From Actinomycetota bacterium (GTDB taxonomy: Bacteria > Actinomycetota > Acidimicrobiia > Acidimicrobiales > Iamiaceae): a stretch of 5,604 nucleotides of DNA. The stretch lies in the NCBI GenBank assembly GCA_017882935.1, contig JADGOP010000185.1, forward strand, positions 1-5,604, given 5' to 3'. Below the pieces are notes generated by a model. It did not search any database, had not been told where the DNA came from, and saw nothing but the letters and a program-made list of their open reading frames with translations. Of the stretch, positions 1 to 5,604 are shown in pieces; position 1 is the stretch's first letter, and the number at the start of each line of letters is the position of its first letter. Position numbers and translations under genes: made by a program.

Positions 1-1
1 G

Positions 2-1543
2 CTCGCGGTCGACCCCTTCCGCCCCGCCTGGGACCGCTGGACCACCTTCGCCCTCAGCCGCTCGGCCGCCTACGACACCGACTCGCTCGCCGCCACCCGC
101 CCCATCGAGTTCGAGGTGGTGTCGCCGGCCGACGCCGAAGGCATGTTCGACGTCCTCACCTACGAGAAGGGGGCGTCGGTCGTCCGCATGCTCGAGCAGT
201 ACCTCGGCGAGGCCGACTTCCGCACCGGCATCCGGGCCTACCTGGCACAGCACGCCTACGGGAACACCGAGACCACCGACCTGTGGGACGCCCTCGAGGC
301 GGCCACCGGCCAGCCGGTCCGCCGCATCGCCGACACCTGGATCTTCCAGGGCGGCCACCCGGTCATCGGCGTCGACCTCGCCGCCGAGGGCACGGTGCTG
401 CGCCTCACCCAGGAGCAGTTCCGCTACCTGGGCGGCGACGCGGGCGGCCGCTGGGCCGTGCCGGTGCTGGTGCGCTGGGCCGACGCCTCCACCGGCGACA
501 TCCACGAGCGCAAGGAGCTGCTCGACGGCGACGCGCTCGAGATCGACCTGCCCACCGCGGCCTCGTGGGTGGTGGCCAACAGTGGCGCCAGCGGCTTCTA
601 CCGGGTGCGCTACACACCCGAGCTGCGGGCTGCGGTCACCGCTCGGGCGCAGGCCTCGCTGAACCCCGCCGAGCGCTACTCGCTGGTCGACGACACCTGG
701 TCGTCGGTGCTGGCAGGCACCACGCCTGCACGAGAGTTCCTCGAGCTGGCCGCGGCGTTCGGCGACGAGCCCGACGTGTCGGTGTGGCGCCGCCTCATCG
801 GAGCCCTCGCCACCCTCGACCGCATCTCCGCCGACGCCACGCGCGACCGCGTGGCTGCGTTCGTCGGCACGCTCCTGTCGCCGGCGCTCGACCGGCTCGG
901 GCCCACGCCGCTCGCCGACGAGCCCGAGCGCGTCACGGTGCTCCGGGCCGCGCTGTTCGAGGCCCTCGGCGTGCTCGCCCACGACGAGCGGGTGCTCGAG
1001 CAGTCGCAGCGCATCCTCGCCGGCGAGGTGGAGGTCGACCCCGCCACCGCCGACGCCGCGGTGCGGGTGGTCGCCGGCCACGCCGACACCGCCACCTTCG
1101 ACGACTTCCTGGCGCGGTCCAAGGCCGCCACCACGCCGCAGGACACCTTGCGCTACCTCGGCGCCCTCGCCGACGTCGACGACCCCGCGCTCTTCTCGCG
1201 CTTCCTCGACCTGCTGCTGGGGCCCGACGTCCGCACCCAGGACGCGGGGCTGCTCCTCAACCGGGCGCTCACCAACCGGGCCAACGCGGCCATGGCGTGG
1301 ACGTTCGCCACGTCGCACTGGGACGAGCTCATCGCGCGCCTGCCCACCAACGCGGTGTCGCGCATGATCACCGGCGTGCGCACCTTCCACGACGCCGCCC
1401 TGGCCGCGCAGGTCGAGGCCTTCCTCGAGGCGCATCCCGTGCCCCAGGCCGCCCGCGCCTTCGCGCAGCACCTCGAGCGCATGCGCGTCACGGTCGAGCT
1501 CGCCGCACGCGAGCAGGCGCGGCTCGGCGACGCCCTGTCGTGA
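2..1543 (+). CDS. pepN: M1 family zinc aminopeptidase (aminopeptidase N-like), C-terminal part, 5' end outside window
   Basis: M1 enzymes remove single N-terminal residues from peptides, usually in the cytosol, and serve peptide turnover. The reading frame is open from the left edge (first full codon at base 2) to TGA at 1541-1543, giving 513 visible residues. The family is usually about 840-870 residues, so roughly 330-350 are missing, including the GxMEN exopeptidase motif and the HExxH zinc site. The first visible residues correspond to the stretch just after the family's NE(S/A)FA segment. Conserved features seen are TRPIEF; FDVLTYEKGASVVRML, whose Tyr (bases 161-163) matches the catalytic transition-state Tyr; YGNTETTDLWDALE; and WIFQGGHPV. 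From about visible residue 180 (WVVANSGASGFYRVRY) to the end it matches the helical ERAP1-like C-terminal domain. The ATG-like start at 116 is not the true start, because conserved M1 sequence continues upstream in frame. The stop overlaps the start of the next gene. Confidence 0.95.
   Translation, partial: LAVDPFRPAWDRWTTFALSRSAAYDTDSLAATRPIEFEVVSPADAEGMFDVLTYEKGASVVRMLEQYLGEADFRTGIRAYLAQHAYGNTETTDLWDALEAATGQPVRRIADTWIFQGGHPVIGVDLAAEGTVLRLTQEQFRYLGGDAGGRWAVPVLVRWADASTGDIHERKELLDGDALEIDLPTAASWVVANSGASGFYRVRYTPELRAAVTARAQASLNPAERYSLVDDTWSSVLAGTTPAREFLELAAAFGDEPDVSVWRRLIGALATLDRISADATRDRVAAFVGTLLSPALDRLGPTPLADEPERVTVLRAALFEALGVLAHDERVLEQSQRILAGEVEVDPATADAAVRVVAGHADTATFDDFLARSKAATTPQDTLRYLGALADVDDPALFSRFLDLLLGPDVRTQDAGLLLNRALTNRANAAMAWTFATSHWDELIARLPTNAVSRMITGVRTFHDAALAAQVEAFLEAHPVPQAARAFAQHLERMRVTVELAAREQARLGDALS
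1540..1543 (+). promoter_or_regulatory. GTGA stop/start overlap (likely translational coupling)
   Basis: The GTG start of the phosphoesterase (1540-1542) shares bases with the TGA stop of the aminopeptidase (1541-1543). No good Shine-Dalgarno sequence precedes this GTG; there are only weak G-rich stretches in the upstream 15-20 bases. Ribosomes finishing the aminopeptidase therefore probably re-initiate here. This is inferred from the arrangement and implies that the two genes share a transcript. Confidence 0.6.
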
Positions 1544-2796
1544 CCCGCGAACGCCGCCCACCGAGCGGGCCCACCGGCCCGCTCCGCTGGTCGGTGCATC
1601 GCGCGGTCGCCACTGGGCTCGTGCCCACGCTGCCCGAGATCCGCCACGCGCTCCGGCCTCCCGGCGACCACCCGGCGGCGCGCCGCCTCGAGGTCTTCGC
1701 GGTCGAGCCCCGCGCCGCGCAGGTCACGTGGAGCGCGCTCGGGCCGGGCCCCGTCCGCTTCCGGGTGGCCGACACCATCGTCGACGTCGCCACCGACGGC
1801 GGGCCCGGCGCCGTCGAGCTGCCCGGGCTCCCCGAAGGCAGCCACCTCCGCCTCGAGGCGAGCGGCGAGGGCGTGCCCGACCGGCGCCGCACGCTGGCCT
1901 TCCGTACCCCGCTCCCGCCACCCGGCGAGGAGTGCTACCGCCTCGCCACCATCAGCGACCTCCACATCGGCGAAACCACGTTCGGCTACCTCCACACCAT
2001 CACCGACGACGACCTGCTCGACCCCCATCCGGTGCGCTGCACGCGCGCCGCCATCGCCGAGGCCGCCGCCTGGGGCGCGCAACGCCTGCTGGTCAAGGGC
2101 GACGTGGTCGACCAGGCGCACCCGGCACCGTGGCAGGTGGCAGGCAAGCTGCTGGCGGACGCGCCGATGCCGGTCGACGTCATCCCCGGCAACCACGAGA
2201 AGAAGCGCCGTCGCACCATCGACCCCGGCGTCGCGCTCCGCCAGGTGGGGCTCGACGTGGTCGAAGGCGTCACCACCATCGACGTGCCCGGGCTGCGGCT
2301 CGTCCTGCTCGACAGCGCGCAGGTCGGCGACGACCGGGGACGGCTCGGCCACCTCGCAGCGGAGCTCAGCGAGGCGCTGGCCGAGGCGCAGGGCGGCGCG
2401 CTGGTGGCGATGCACCACCAGTTCCAACGCGGCGTGGTCCCCACGAGCTATCCGTTGGGGGTGCCGCGCGACGAGGGCCGCCGCGTCCTCGACAGCATCG
2501 CCGCGGCACATCCCGCCACCTTCGTCACCTCGGGCCACGTGCACCGCAACCGGCGGTGGCACCACGGTCCCCTGGTGCTCACCACGGTCGGCTCGGTCAA
2601 GGACTACCCCGGCGTGTGGGCCGGCTACGTGGTGCACGAGGGCGGCATCCGCCAGGTGATCCGCCGGGTCGCCGAGCCCGCTGCCATCGGCTGGACGGAA
2701 CGATCGGGCGACGCCCTGTTCGGTGTCTACCGACACTGGACCCCGGGCCCGCTCGAGGGCCGTAGCTTCAGCTGGACCTGGCCCCATCCGATCTGA
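1540..2796 (+). CDS. Calcineurin-like metallophosphoesterase with N-terminal FN3-like domain
   Basis: This 418-residue protein should be a two-metal phosphoesterase hydrolysing phosphomono- or diester bonds; the substrate cannot be told from sequence. All blocks of the calcineurin-like fold are visible: SDLHIG (D140, H142), GDVVD (G187, D188), GNHE (N218, H219), MHHQF (H292/H293) and GHVH (H333, H335), so the metal site looks intact. Residues about 48-130 look like a fibronectin type III or purple-acid-phosphatase-type N-terminal domain, with VTWSALGPGPV early, then ELPGLPEGSHLRLEASG and a closing FRTPLPPPG. The block order resembles class III cyclic-nucleotide phosphodiesterases and PAP-like enzymes, but the family alone does not fix the substrate. 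There is no signal peptide or membrane segment, so it is probably cytosolic, whereas many FN3-PAP relatives are secreted. The GTG start at 1540 was chosen because the sequence from there reads as protein up to the FN3-like part and overlaps the upstream stop. A later GTG at 1594 is possible. Confidence 0.9.
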   Translation: MTRERRPPSGPTGPLRWSVHRAVATGLVPTLPEIRHALRPPGDHPAARRLEVFAVEPRAAQVTWSALGPGPVRFRVADTIVDVATDGGPGAVELPGLPEGSHLRLEASGEGVPDRRRTLAFRTPLPPPGEECYRLATISDLHIGETTFGYLHTITDDDLLDPHPVRCTRAAIAEAAAWGAQRLLVKGDVVDQAHPAPWQVAGKLLADAPMPVDVIPGNHEKKRRRTIDPGVALRQVGLDVVEGVTTIDVPGLRLVLLDSAQVGDDRGRLGHLAAELSEALAEAQGGALVAMHHQFQRGVVPTSYPLGVPRDEGRRVLDSIAAAHPATFVTSGHVHRNRRWHHGPLVLTTVGSVKDYPGVWAGYVVHEGGIRQVIRRVAEPAAIGWTERSGDALFGVYRHWTPGPLEGRSFSWTWPHPI

Positions 2797-2814
2797 CACT
2801 GGGCGACTGGACTC

Positions 2815-2821
2815 GAGGAGG
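2815..2821 (+). promoter_or_regulatory. Strong Shine-Dalgarno sequence for the diguanylate cyclase
   Basis: GAGGAGG lies 8 bases before the GTG at 2830, an ideal spacing for ribosome binding, and fixes that GTG as the start. It sits in the 33-base gap (2797-2829) after the phosphoesterase stop. I see no convincing -35/-10 pair or terminator hairpin in that gap, so read-through from the upstream genes is the simplest reading. Confidence 0.85.
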
Positions 2822-2829
2822 CGGAACGA

Positions 2830-4452
2830 GTGACGAACGCCGGAGGGAGCAGGCTCTCGCGGTTCGCCCGCATCCAGGTCCTTCCCGACCCCGGCGCGCC
2901 GTGGCGACCGACGTGGCCGTTCGTGCTGATCGCGGCCACCGCCTTCCCCCTCGCCCTGCTGCCGCTCGGCGTCCCGTCGAACGCCAAGCTCGTCACCCTC
3001 GCCGCGGTGTTCTTCGTCATCGCGGCGGCGCTCACCCTGCTGCCGAGCACCCGGTCGCTGCTCTCGTCCGACGACACCCTGCCGGACCAGCGCTGGTGGT
3101 TGCGGCCGCTGGCGGCGCAGGTGCCGGTGCTGTTCTGGTGCCTCACCGTCGCCACGCTGCAGGCGTCGGGCGGTGGCGCCCGGGCCGGCTACGTGCCGCT
3201 GCTCATCCTCCCCATCGTCGCGCAGGCGGTCACCGGCACCCGACGCGACCTGTTCGCCTCGCTGCTGCTCACCACCCTCACGTTGCTGCTGCCGGTGCTG
3301 GTGGTCGGACCGCCGCGCTACCCCCGCTCGGAGATCCGTGAGTCGGTGCTGTGGTTCATCAGCTCAGCGGGCGCGGGCCTGGTCATCGAGCAACTGGTGC
3401 GTGCCGGGCGCGAGAAGCAGGCGGCGGTCACCGCGGTCGCGCAGCTCACCCGCGAGCTCGACGAGGCGCCCGACGTGGGCCGGGCCATCGCCAACGGCGC
3501 CGTACGGATCATCGGGGCCGACGTGGCCCTGCTGCACGAGCCCGCGGGCCCGGCTGGGCTGGCACGCCTCGGCTGGGCGGTCACCGGATCCGAGCTGGCC
3601 ACCCGCAGCGAGGCGCGCGTCGAGGCCTCTGCGCCGCCCGACAACGTGGCCACCGACAGCGGTCCGGGCCGCGTCCTCGCCGCCCGCGAGCCCTCGTTCT
3701 CGATCGGCGACGTCGACCCGACCGACCCCGCCACCGACGCGCTCGATGCCTGGCTCGGCGCGCGGCAGGTCGCGTCGGTGCTGCACGTGCGGGCGACGCG
3801 CCACTGGCGGCGCCACGTCGTGCTCACGCTCGGGTGGCGCCACATCGGGGTGTCGGCCATGCACGACGTGCTGCCCATCGCCGAGCTGCTCGCCAACGAG
3901 GCCGTGGCCGCGTTCGACCGGGCCGACCTCGTCTCCGGGCTCGCCAGCGACGCCGCCCACGACGCGCTCACCGGCCTCCCCAACCGCCGGGCGTGGGACA
4001 AGGTGCTCACCACCGAGGTCAGCCGCGCCCGCCGCTCCCGCCAGCCGCTCGCGGTGGTGCTCCTCGACCTCGACCACTTCAAGGCGTTCAACGACACCCA
4101 CGGCCACGTGGCGGGCGACTCGCTGCTCCACGACGCCGCGCAGGCATGGGTGTCCGACCTCCGCGACACCGACATGCTGGCGCGCTGGGGCGGCGAGGAG
4201 TTCGGACTGCTCCTGCCGAACACGCACGTGGAGGTGGCCGTCGACGTGGTCGAGCGGCTGCGGGCCGAGACGCCCGGCGACCAGACGGTGTCGGCGGGCC
4301 TGGCGATGTTCCACCCGCAGGCCGACGCCACGTCGCTCACCGACGCGGCCGACCGGGCCCTCTACGCCGCCAAGCAGGCCGGCAGGAACCGCCTGGCCAT
4401 CGCCCGCGTCGACGGCAACGGCGACGGCGTCGGGGCGGGCGTCGTCAGCTGA
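2830..4452 (+). CDS. Membrane-bound GAF-GGDEF diguanylate cyclase
   Basis: The 540-residue protein should make cyclic di-GMP from two GTP, with its catalytic domain on the cytosolic side. About six hydrophobic helices lie at roughly 29-48, 53-72, 93-111, 120-135, 141-160 and 173-190. A GAF-like sensor domain follows at about 205-367, with VGRAIANGAVRIIGADVALL near its start and a GARQVASVLHVRA core. The GGDEF domain spans about 371-525. Catalytic features are complete: DALTGLPNRR (378-387), LDLDHFKAFND with metal-ligand D413 and guanine-contact N421, D430, and GGEEF (454-458) with E456/E457. The product-inhibition I-site RxxD is present as R445-D448, nine residues before GGEEF as in PleD. There is no EAL or HD-GYP domain, so it should only synthesise. 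The tail 526-540 is Gly/Asp-rich and probably disordered. The sensed signal is unknown. The start is the GTG after a strong Shine-Dalgarno sequence. Its stop overlaps that of the convergent lipoprotein gene. Confidence 0.95.
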   Translation: MTNAGGSRLSRFARIQVLPDPGAPWRPTWPFVLIAATAFPLALLPLGVPSNAKLVTLAAVFFVIAAALTLLPSTRSLLSSDDTLPDQRWWLRPLAAQVPVLFWCLTVATLQASGGGARAGYVPLLILPIVAQAVTGTRRDLFASLLLTTLTLLLPVLVVGPPRYPRSEIRESVLWFISSAGAGLVIEQLVRAGREKQAAVTAVAQLTRELDEAPDVGRAIANGAVRIIGADVALLHEPAGPAGLARLGWAVTGSELATRSEARVEASAPPDNVATDSGPGRVLAAREPSFSIGDVDPTDPATDALDAWLGARQVASVLHVRATRHWRRHVVLTLGWRHIGVSAMHDVLPIAELLANEAVAAFDRADLVSGLASDAAHDALTGLPNRRAWDKVLTTEVSRARRSRQPLAVVLLDLDHFKAFNDTHGHVAGDSLLHDAAQAWVSDLRDTDMLARWGGEEFGLLLPNTHVEVAVDVVERLRAETPGDQTVSAGLAMFHPQADATSLTDAADRALYAAKQAGRNRLAIARVDGNGDGVGAGVVS

Positions 4453-4454
4453 CG
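4443..4454. repeat. 12-bp perfect palindrome carrying both convergent stop codons
   Basis: The sequence CGTCAGCTGACG reads the same on both strands. Its central eight bases (4445-4452) are exactly the overlap of the two convergent genes. The plus strand reads AGC TGA (Ser-stop) for the diguanylate cyclase, and the minus strand reads AGC TGA (Ser-stop) for the DUF4333 lipoprotein. With no loop it is a poor hairpin, so it is not called a terminator. Confidence 0.9.
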
Positions 4455-4993
4455 GGCCGGTAGGCCACGTGACCGGCGACGTCCTCGACGGTCACCTTCT
4501 CACGGAAGTGCTGGGTGCCCGCGGTGACTGCGCAGGTGAAGCTGCCCTTGGGGGCGATGACCCGCACCGGGCTGGTGCCACAGTCGACGGTGACCGCGCC
4601 CGGCGCTCCGTCGTGGGCGTAGAGCCTGGCCAGGCGCGTGCGGAGGTCCTGCACCGTCTTGTCGACCACGATCACGGCCGCTGCGGGCTTGAACGAGACC
4701 CGCCCGGTGTCGTCGAGCTGGGTGACCACGATGCCGACCTTCTGTCCCTGCACCACCGTGGAGCACTGGAACGTGGATCCCTTGGCGAGCGGCACCCGAT
4801 CGGGGCAGCGCGTCCCCGACACCGGCGCAGGCTGGTAGTAGGCGGCCAGCTTCGTCCCGATCTGCTGCTGGGCCTTCGAGGTGTCGAGCTGGTCGTGGTG
4901 GCTGCACGACGCGAGGCCGACGAGACACGCCACCAGCGCCAGCCCGGCCACCAGGCGAGGTCGCGGGGTGCGGCGGTGCGTTCGGGAGACCAT
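4445..4993 (-). CDS. Secreted lipoprotein with two tandem DUF4333 repeats
   Basis: From ATG at 4991-4993 the protein has 182 residues. It opens with a clear lipoprotein signal peptide: basic n-region (RTHRRTPRPR), hydrophobic stretch at 14-26 and lipobox LASC with the lipidated Cys at position 30. It should be anchored on the outer face of the membrane. The mature part holds two similar units. Unit 1 (about 35-103) has C63 and C77 and ends GRVSFKP; unit 2 (about 110-180) has C138 and C154 and ends GHVAYRP. Both share a helical lead, then Cys, then an AKGS/PKGS turn, F-x-C, and a closing beta-rich stretch. This is the DUF4333 pattern of actinobacterial exported proteins; the paired Cys probably form one disulfide per unit. 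No function is established. The frame is open up to a GTG at 5071, but that would put 26 non-signal-like residues ahead of the signal peptide, so ATG at 4993 is preferred despite a poor Shine-Dalgarno sequence. The minus-strand YhhN gene ends 81 bases upstream and may share a transcript. Confidence 0.85.
   Translation of the reverse strand: MVSRTHRRTPRPRLVAGLALVACLVGLASCSHHDQLDTSKAQQQIGTKLAAYYQPAPVSGTRCPDRVPLAKGSTFQCSTVVQGQKVGIVVTQLDDTGRVSFKPAAAVIVVDKTVQDLRTRLARLYAHDGAPGAVTVDCGTSPVRVIAPKGSFTCAVTAGTQHFREKVTVEDVAGHVAYRPVS
4469..4495 (+). terminator. Possible weak terminator hairpin downstream of the diguanylate cyclase
   Basis: GTGACCG (4469-4475) and CGGTCAC (4489-4495) form a perfect 7-bp inverted repeat with a 13-base loop, 16 bases past the plus-strand stop, followed by the pyrimidine-rich CTTCT. 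It lies within the 3' coding end of the opposite-strand lipoprotein gene. The loop is long and there is no real U-tract. Short inverted repeats are common by chance in DNA this rich in GC, so this is only a candidate. Confidence 0.25.
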
Positions 4994-5074
4994 GGCGGGA
5001 GGAGCAGCCTGGTCGAGCACAGCAGCTCGGGCGTCAGGCGCAGGGCTCCACCCTACCCAAGCCCGGACCACCCC

Positions 5075-5604
5075 CTACGGCAGGAGCGACAGCACCAGCC
5101 CCACCTGGCCGAGGTGGTAGGTGACGATGACCGCGAGCCGACCACCTCTGAACGGGCTGACGAACTTGTTCCAGGAGAGGGTGCCGTCGGAGGCGAAGAA
5201 GAGCAGCGCACCGACCATGGCCCAGGCGTCGCCCGAGCCGATGGCGCTGGCGACCATCGCGGAGATCACCACGAGGTACGCGAGGACCGGACCCACGAGC
5301 TCGGGCTCGTCTCCCGCCCGCACCGCCCGCACGATGTGCCGGCCGAGCGTGGCCGCGCCGACCGCCACCACCACCAGCCCGACTACCAGCAGGCCGGCGT
5401 GCTGCGGGCGGAACCAGAAGCCCACCACGTAGCAGACGTGGCCCACGAAGAACGCGGCGAGGCCTTCGATGAACCGCTCGCGCGGGAGCATCAGGAACAC
5501 GTCGCCGGCGAGCGAGGCCACCAGCCCGGCCACGAACCAGGCGCGGGTGGCCCCGTACTCGGGGTGGAGCGAAATCGCCACGCCGACGAGCAGCGCGAGC
5601 GTGG
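5075..5604 (-). CDS. YhhN/TMEM86-family membrane protein (lysoplasmalogenase-like), 5' end outside window
   Basis: The minus-strand frame is open from the right edge to TAG at 5075-5077, giving 176 visible residues. The family is usually about 210-230, so roughly 35-50 N-terminal residues are missing. A GTG at 5579-5581 could be read as a start, but the hydrophobic frame continues upstream of it (TLALLVGVAIS), so I treat the gene as cut by the edge. About seven membrane segments are visible. Family landmarks are FVAGLVASLAGDVFLML, FIEGLAAFFVGHVCYVVGF, ASDGTLSWNKF and the C-terminal VIVTYHLGQVGLVLSL, including the conserved acidic residues in GDVF and SDG. Characterised YhhN/TMEM86 members hydrolyse the vinyl-ether bond of lysoplasmalogen, releasing a fatty aldehyde. 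Whether this host makes plasmalogens cannot be judged here, so the substrate is uncertain. The next gene on the same strand is the DUF4333 lipoprotein. Confidence 0.88.
   Translation of the reverse strand, partial: TLALLVGVAISLHPEYGATRAWFVAGLVASLAGDVFLMLPRERFIEGLAAFFVGHVCYVVGFWFRPQHAGLLVVGLVVVAVGAATLGRHIVRAVRAGDEPELVGPVLAYLVVISAMVASAIGSGDAWAMVGALLFFASDGTLSWNKFVSPFRGGRLAVIVTYHLGQVGLVLSLLP

Noticed and set aside
283..1539. In-frame upstream extension of the phosphoesterase over the aminopeptidase
   Set aside because: The extension translates to Arg/Pro/Gly/Ala-rich shadow sequence and lies over a well-conserved M1 coding region in another frame. The GTG at 1540 is the sensible start.
1153..2799. 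A 548-codon open frame on the minus strand opposite the phosphoesterase and the aminopeptidase end
   Set aside because: It is the codon-position mirror of real plus-strand genes in high-GC DNA. Its translation is low in complexity and has no recognisable motif, while the plus strand carries full family signatures.
3318..4340. Long minus-strand open frames (two frames) opposite the diguanylate cyclase
   Set aside because: Both are shadows of the GGDEF gene. They have Ser/Arg/Ala-biased translations without domains, and no ribosome-binding site was noticed.
4411..4452. DGNGDG near the diguanylate cyclase C-terminus, resembling the start of an EF-hand calcium loop
   Set aside because: The loop lacks the position-12 acidic residue and flanking helices and is followed by a Gly-rich tail, so it is probably just a disordered end.
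5050..5055. TAGGGT on the minus strand as a possible -10 box for the lipoprotein gene
   Set aside because: There is no matching -35 at proper spacing, and such hexamers are expected by chance. It is too weak to annotate.
4994..5071. Longer form of the lipoprotein starting at the GTG at 5071
   Set aside because: It would add 26 residues before a complete lipoprotein signal peptide, and the only G-rich stretch sits too close to that GTG to act as a Shine-Dalgarno sequence.
4638..5432. Plus-strand small open frames opposite the lipoprotein and YhhN genes
   Set aside because: Their Thr/Ser/Pro-rich translations mirror the real minus-strand genes, and they show no motifs or convincing ribosome-binding sites.

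Overview
This is a 5.6 kb stretch of very GC-rich DNA, packed with genes and typical of an actinomycetote chromosome. By eye, third codon positions are almost all G or C, and two of the three visible plus-strand starts or likely starts are GTG. The gene content fits the class Acidimicrobiia or a near relative: an actinobacterial-type M1 aminopeptidase, an FN3-like plus calcineurin-like phosphoesterase, a DUF4333 lipoprotein and a YhhN protein. That placement is inferred from gene style, not from a marker gene. I see no mobile element, CRISPR array, tRNA, rRNA or prophage signature.

The plus strand holds three closely spaced genes that look co-transcribed. The first is the 3' part of an M1 zinc aminopeptidase gene (N-terminal catalytic half outside the window). 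The second is a metallophosphoesterase whose GTG start overlaps the aminopeptidase stop in a GTGA junction. After 33 bases and a strong Shine-Dalgarno sequence comes a membrane-bound GAF-GGDEF diguanylate cyclase with intact catalytic and inhibitory sites. The order is cytosolic peptidase, phosphoesterase, c-di-GMP synthase. No shared pathway is evident, and the arrangement may only reflect compact genome packing.

The minus strand, from the right edge inwards, holds a YhhN-family (lysoplasmalogenase-like) membrane protein running off the right edge, then a small lipoprotein with two tandem DUF4333 repeats. The lipoprotein gene converges on the diguanylate cyclase gene. The two coding regions overlap by 8 bases at their stop codons, inside a 12-bp perfect palindrome that supplies both TGA codons.

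There is no gene-free stretch longer than 300 bases; the largest gap is about 80 bases, at 4994-5074. Nothing here is clearly a new biological system. The items most worth a second look are the palindromic shared-stop junction, the uncharacterised six-helix-GAF sensor of the diguanylate cyclase, and the duplicated DUF4333 unit in the lipoprotein.
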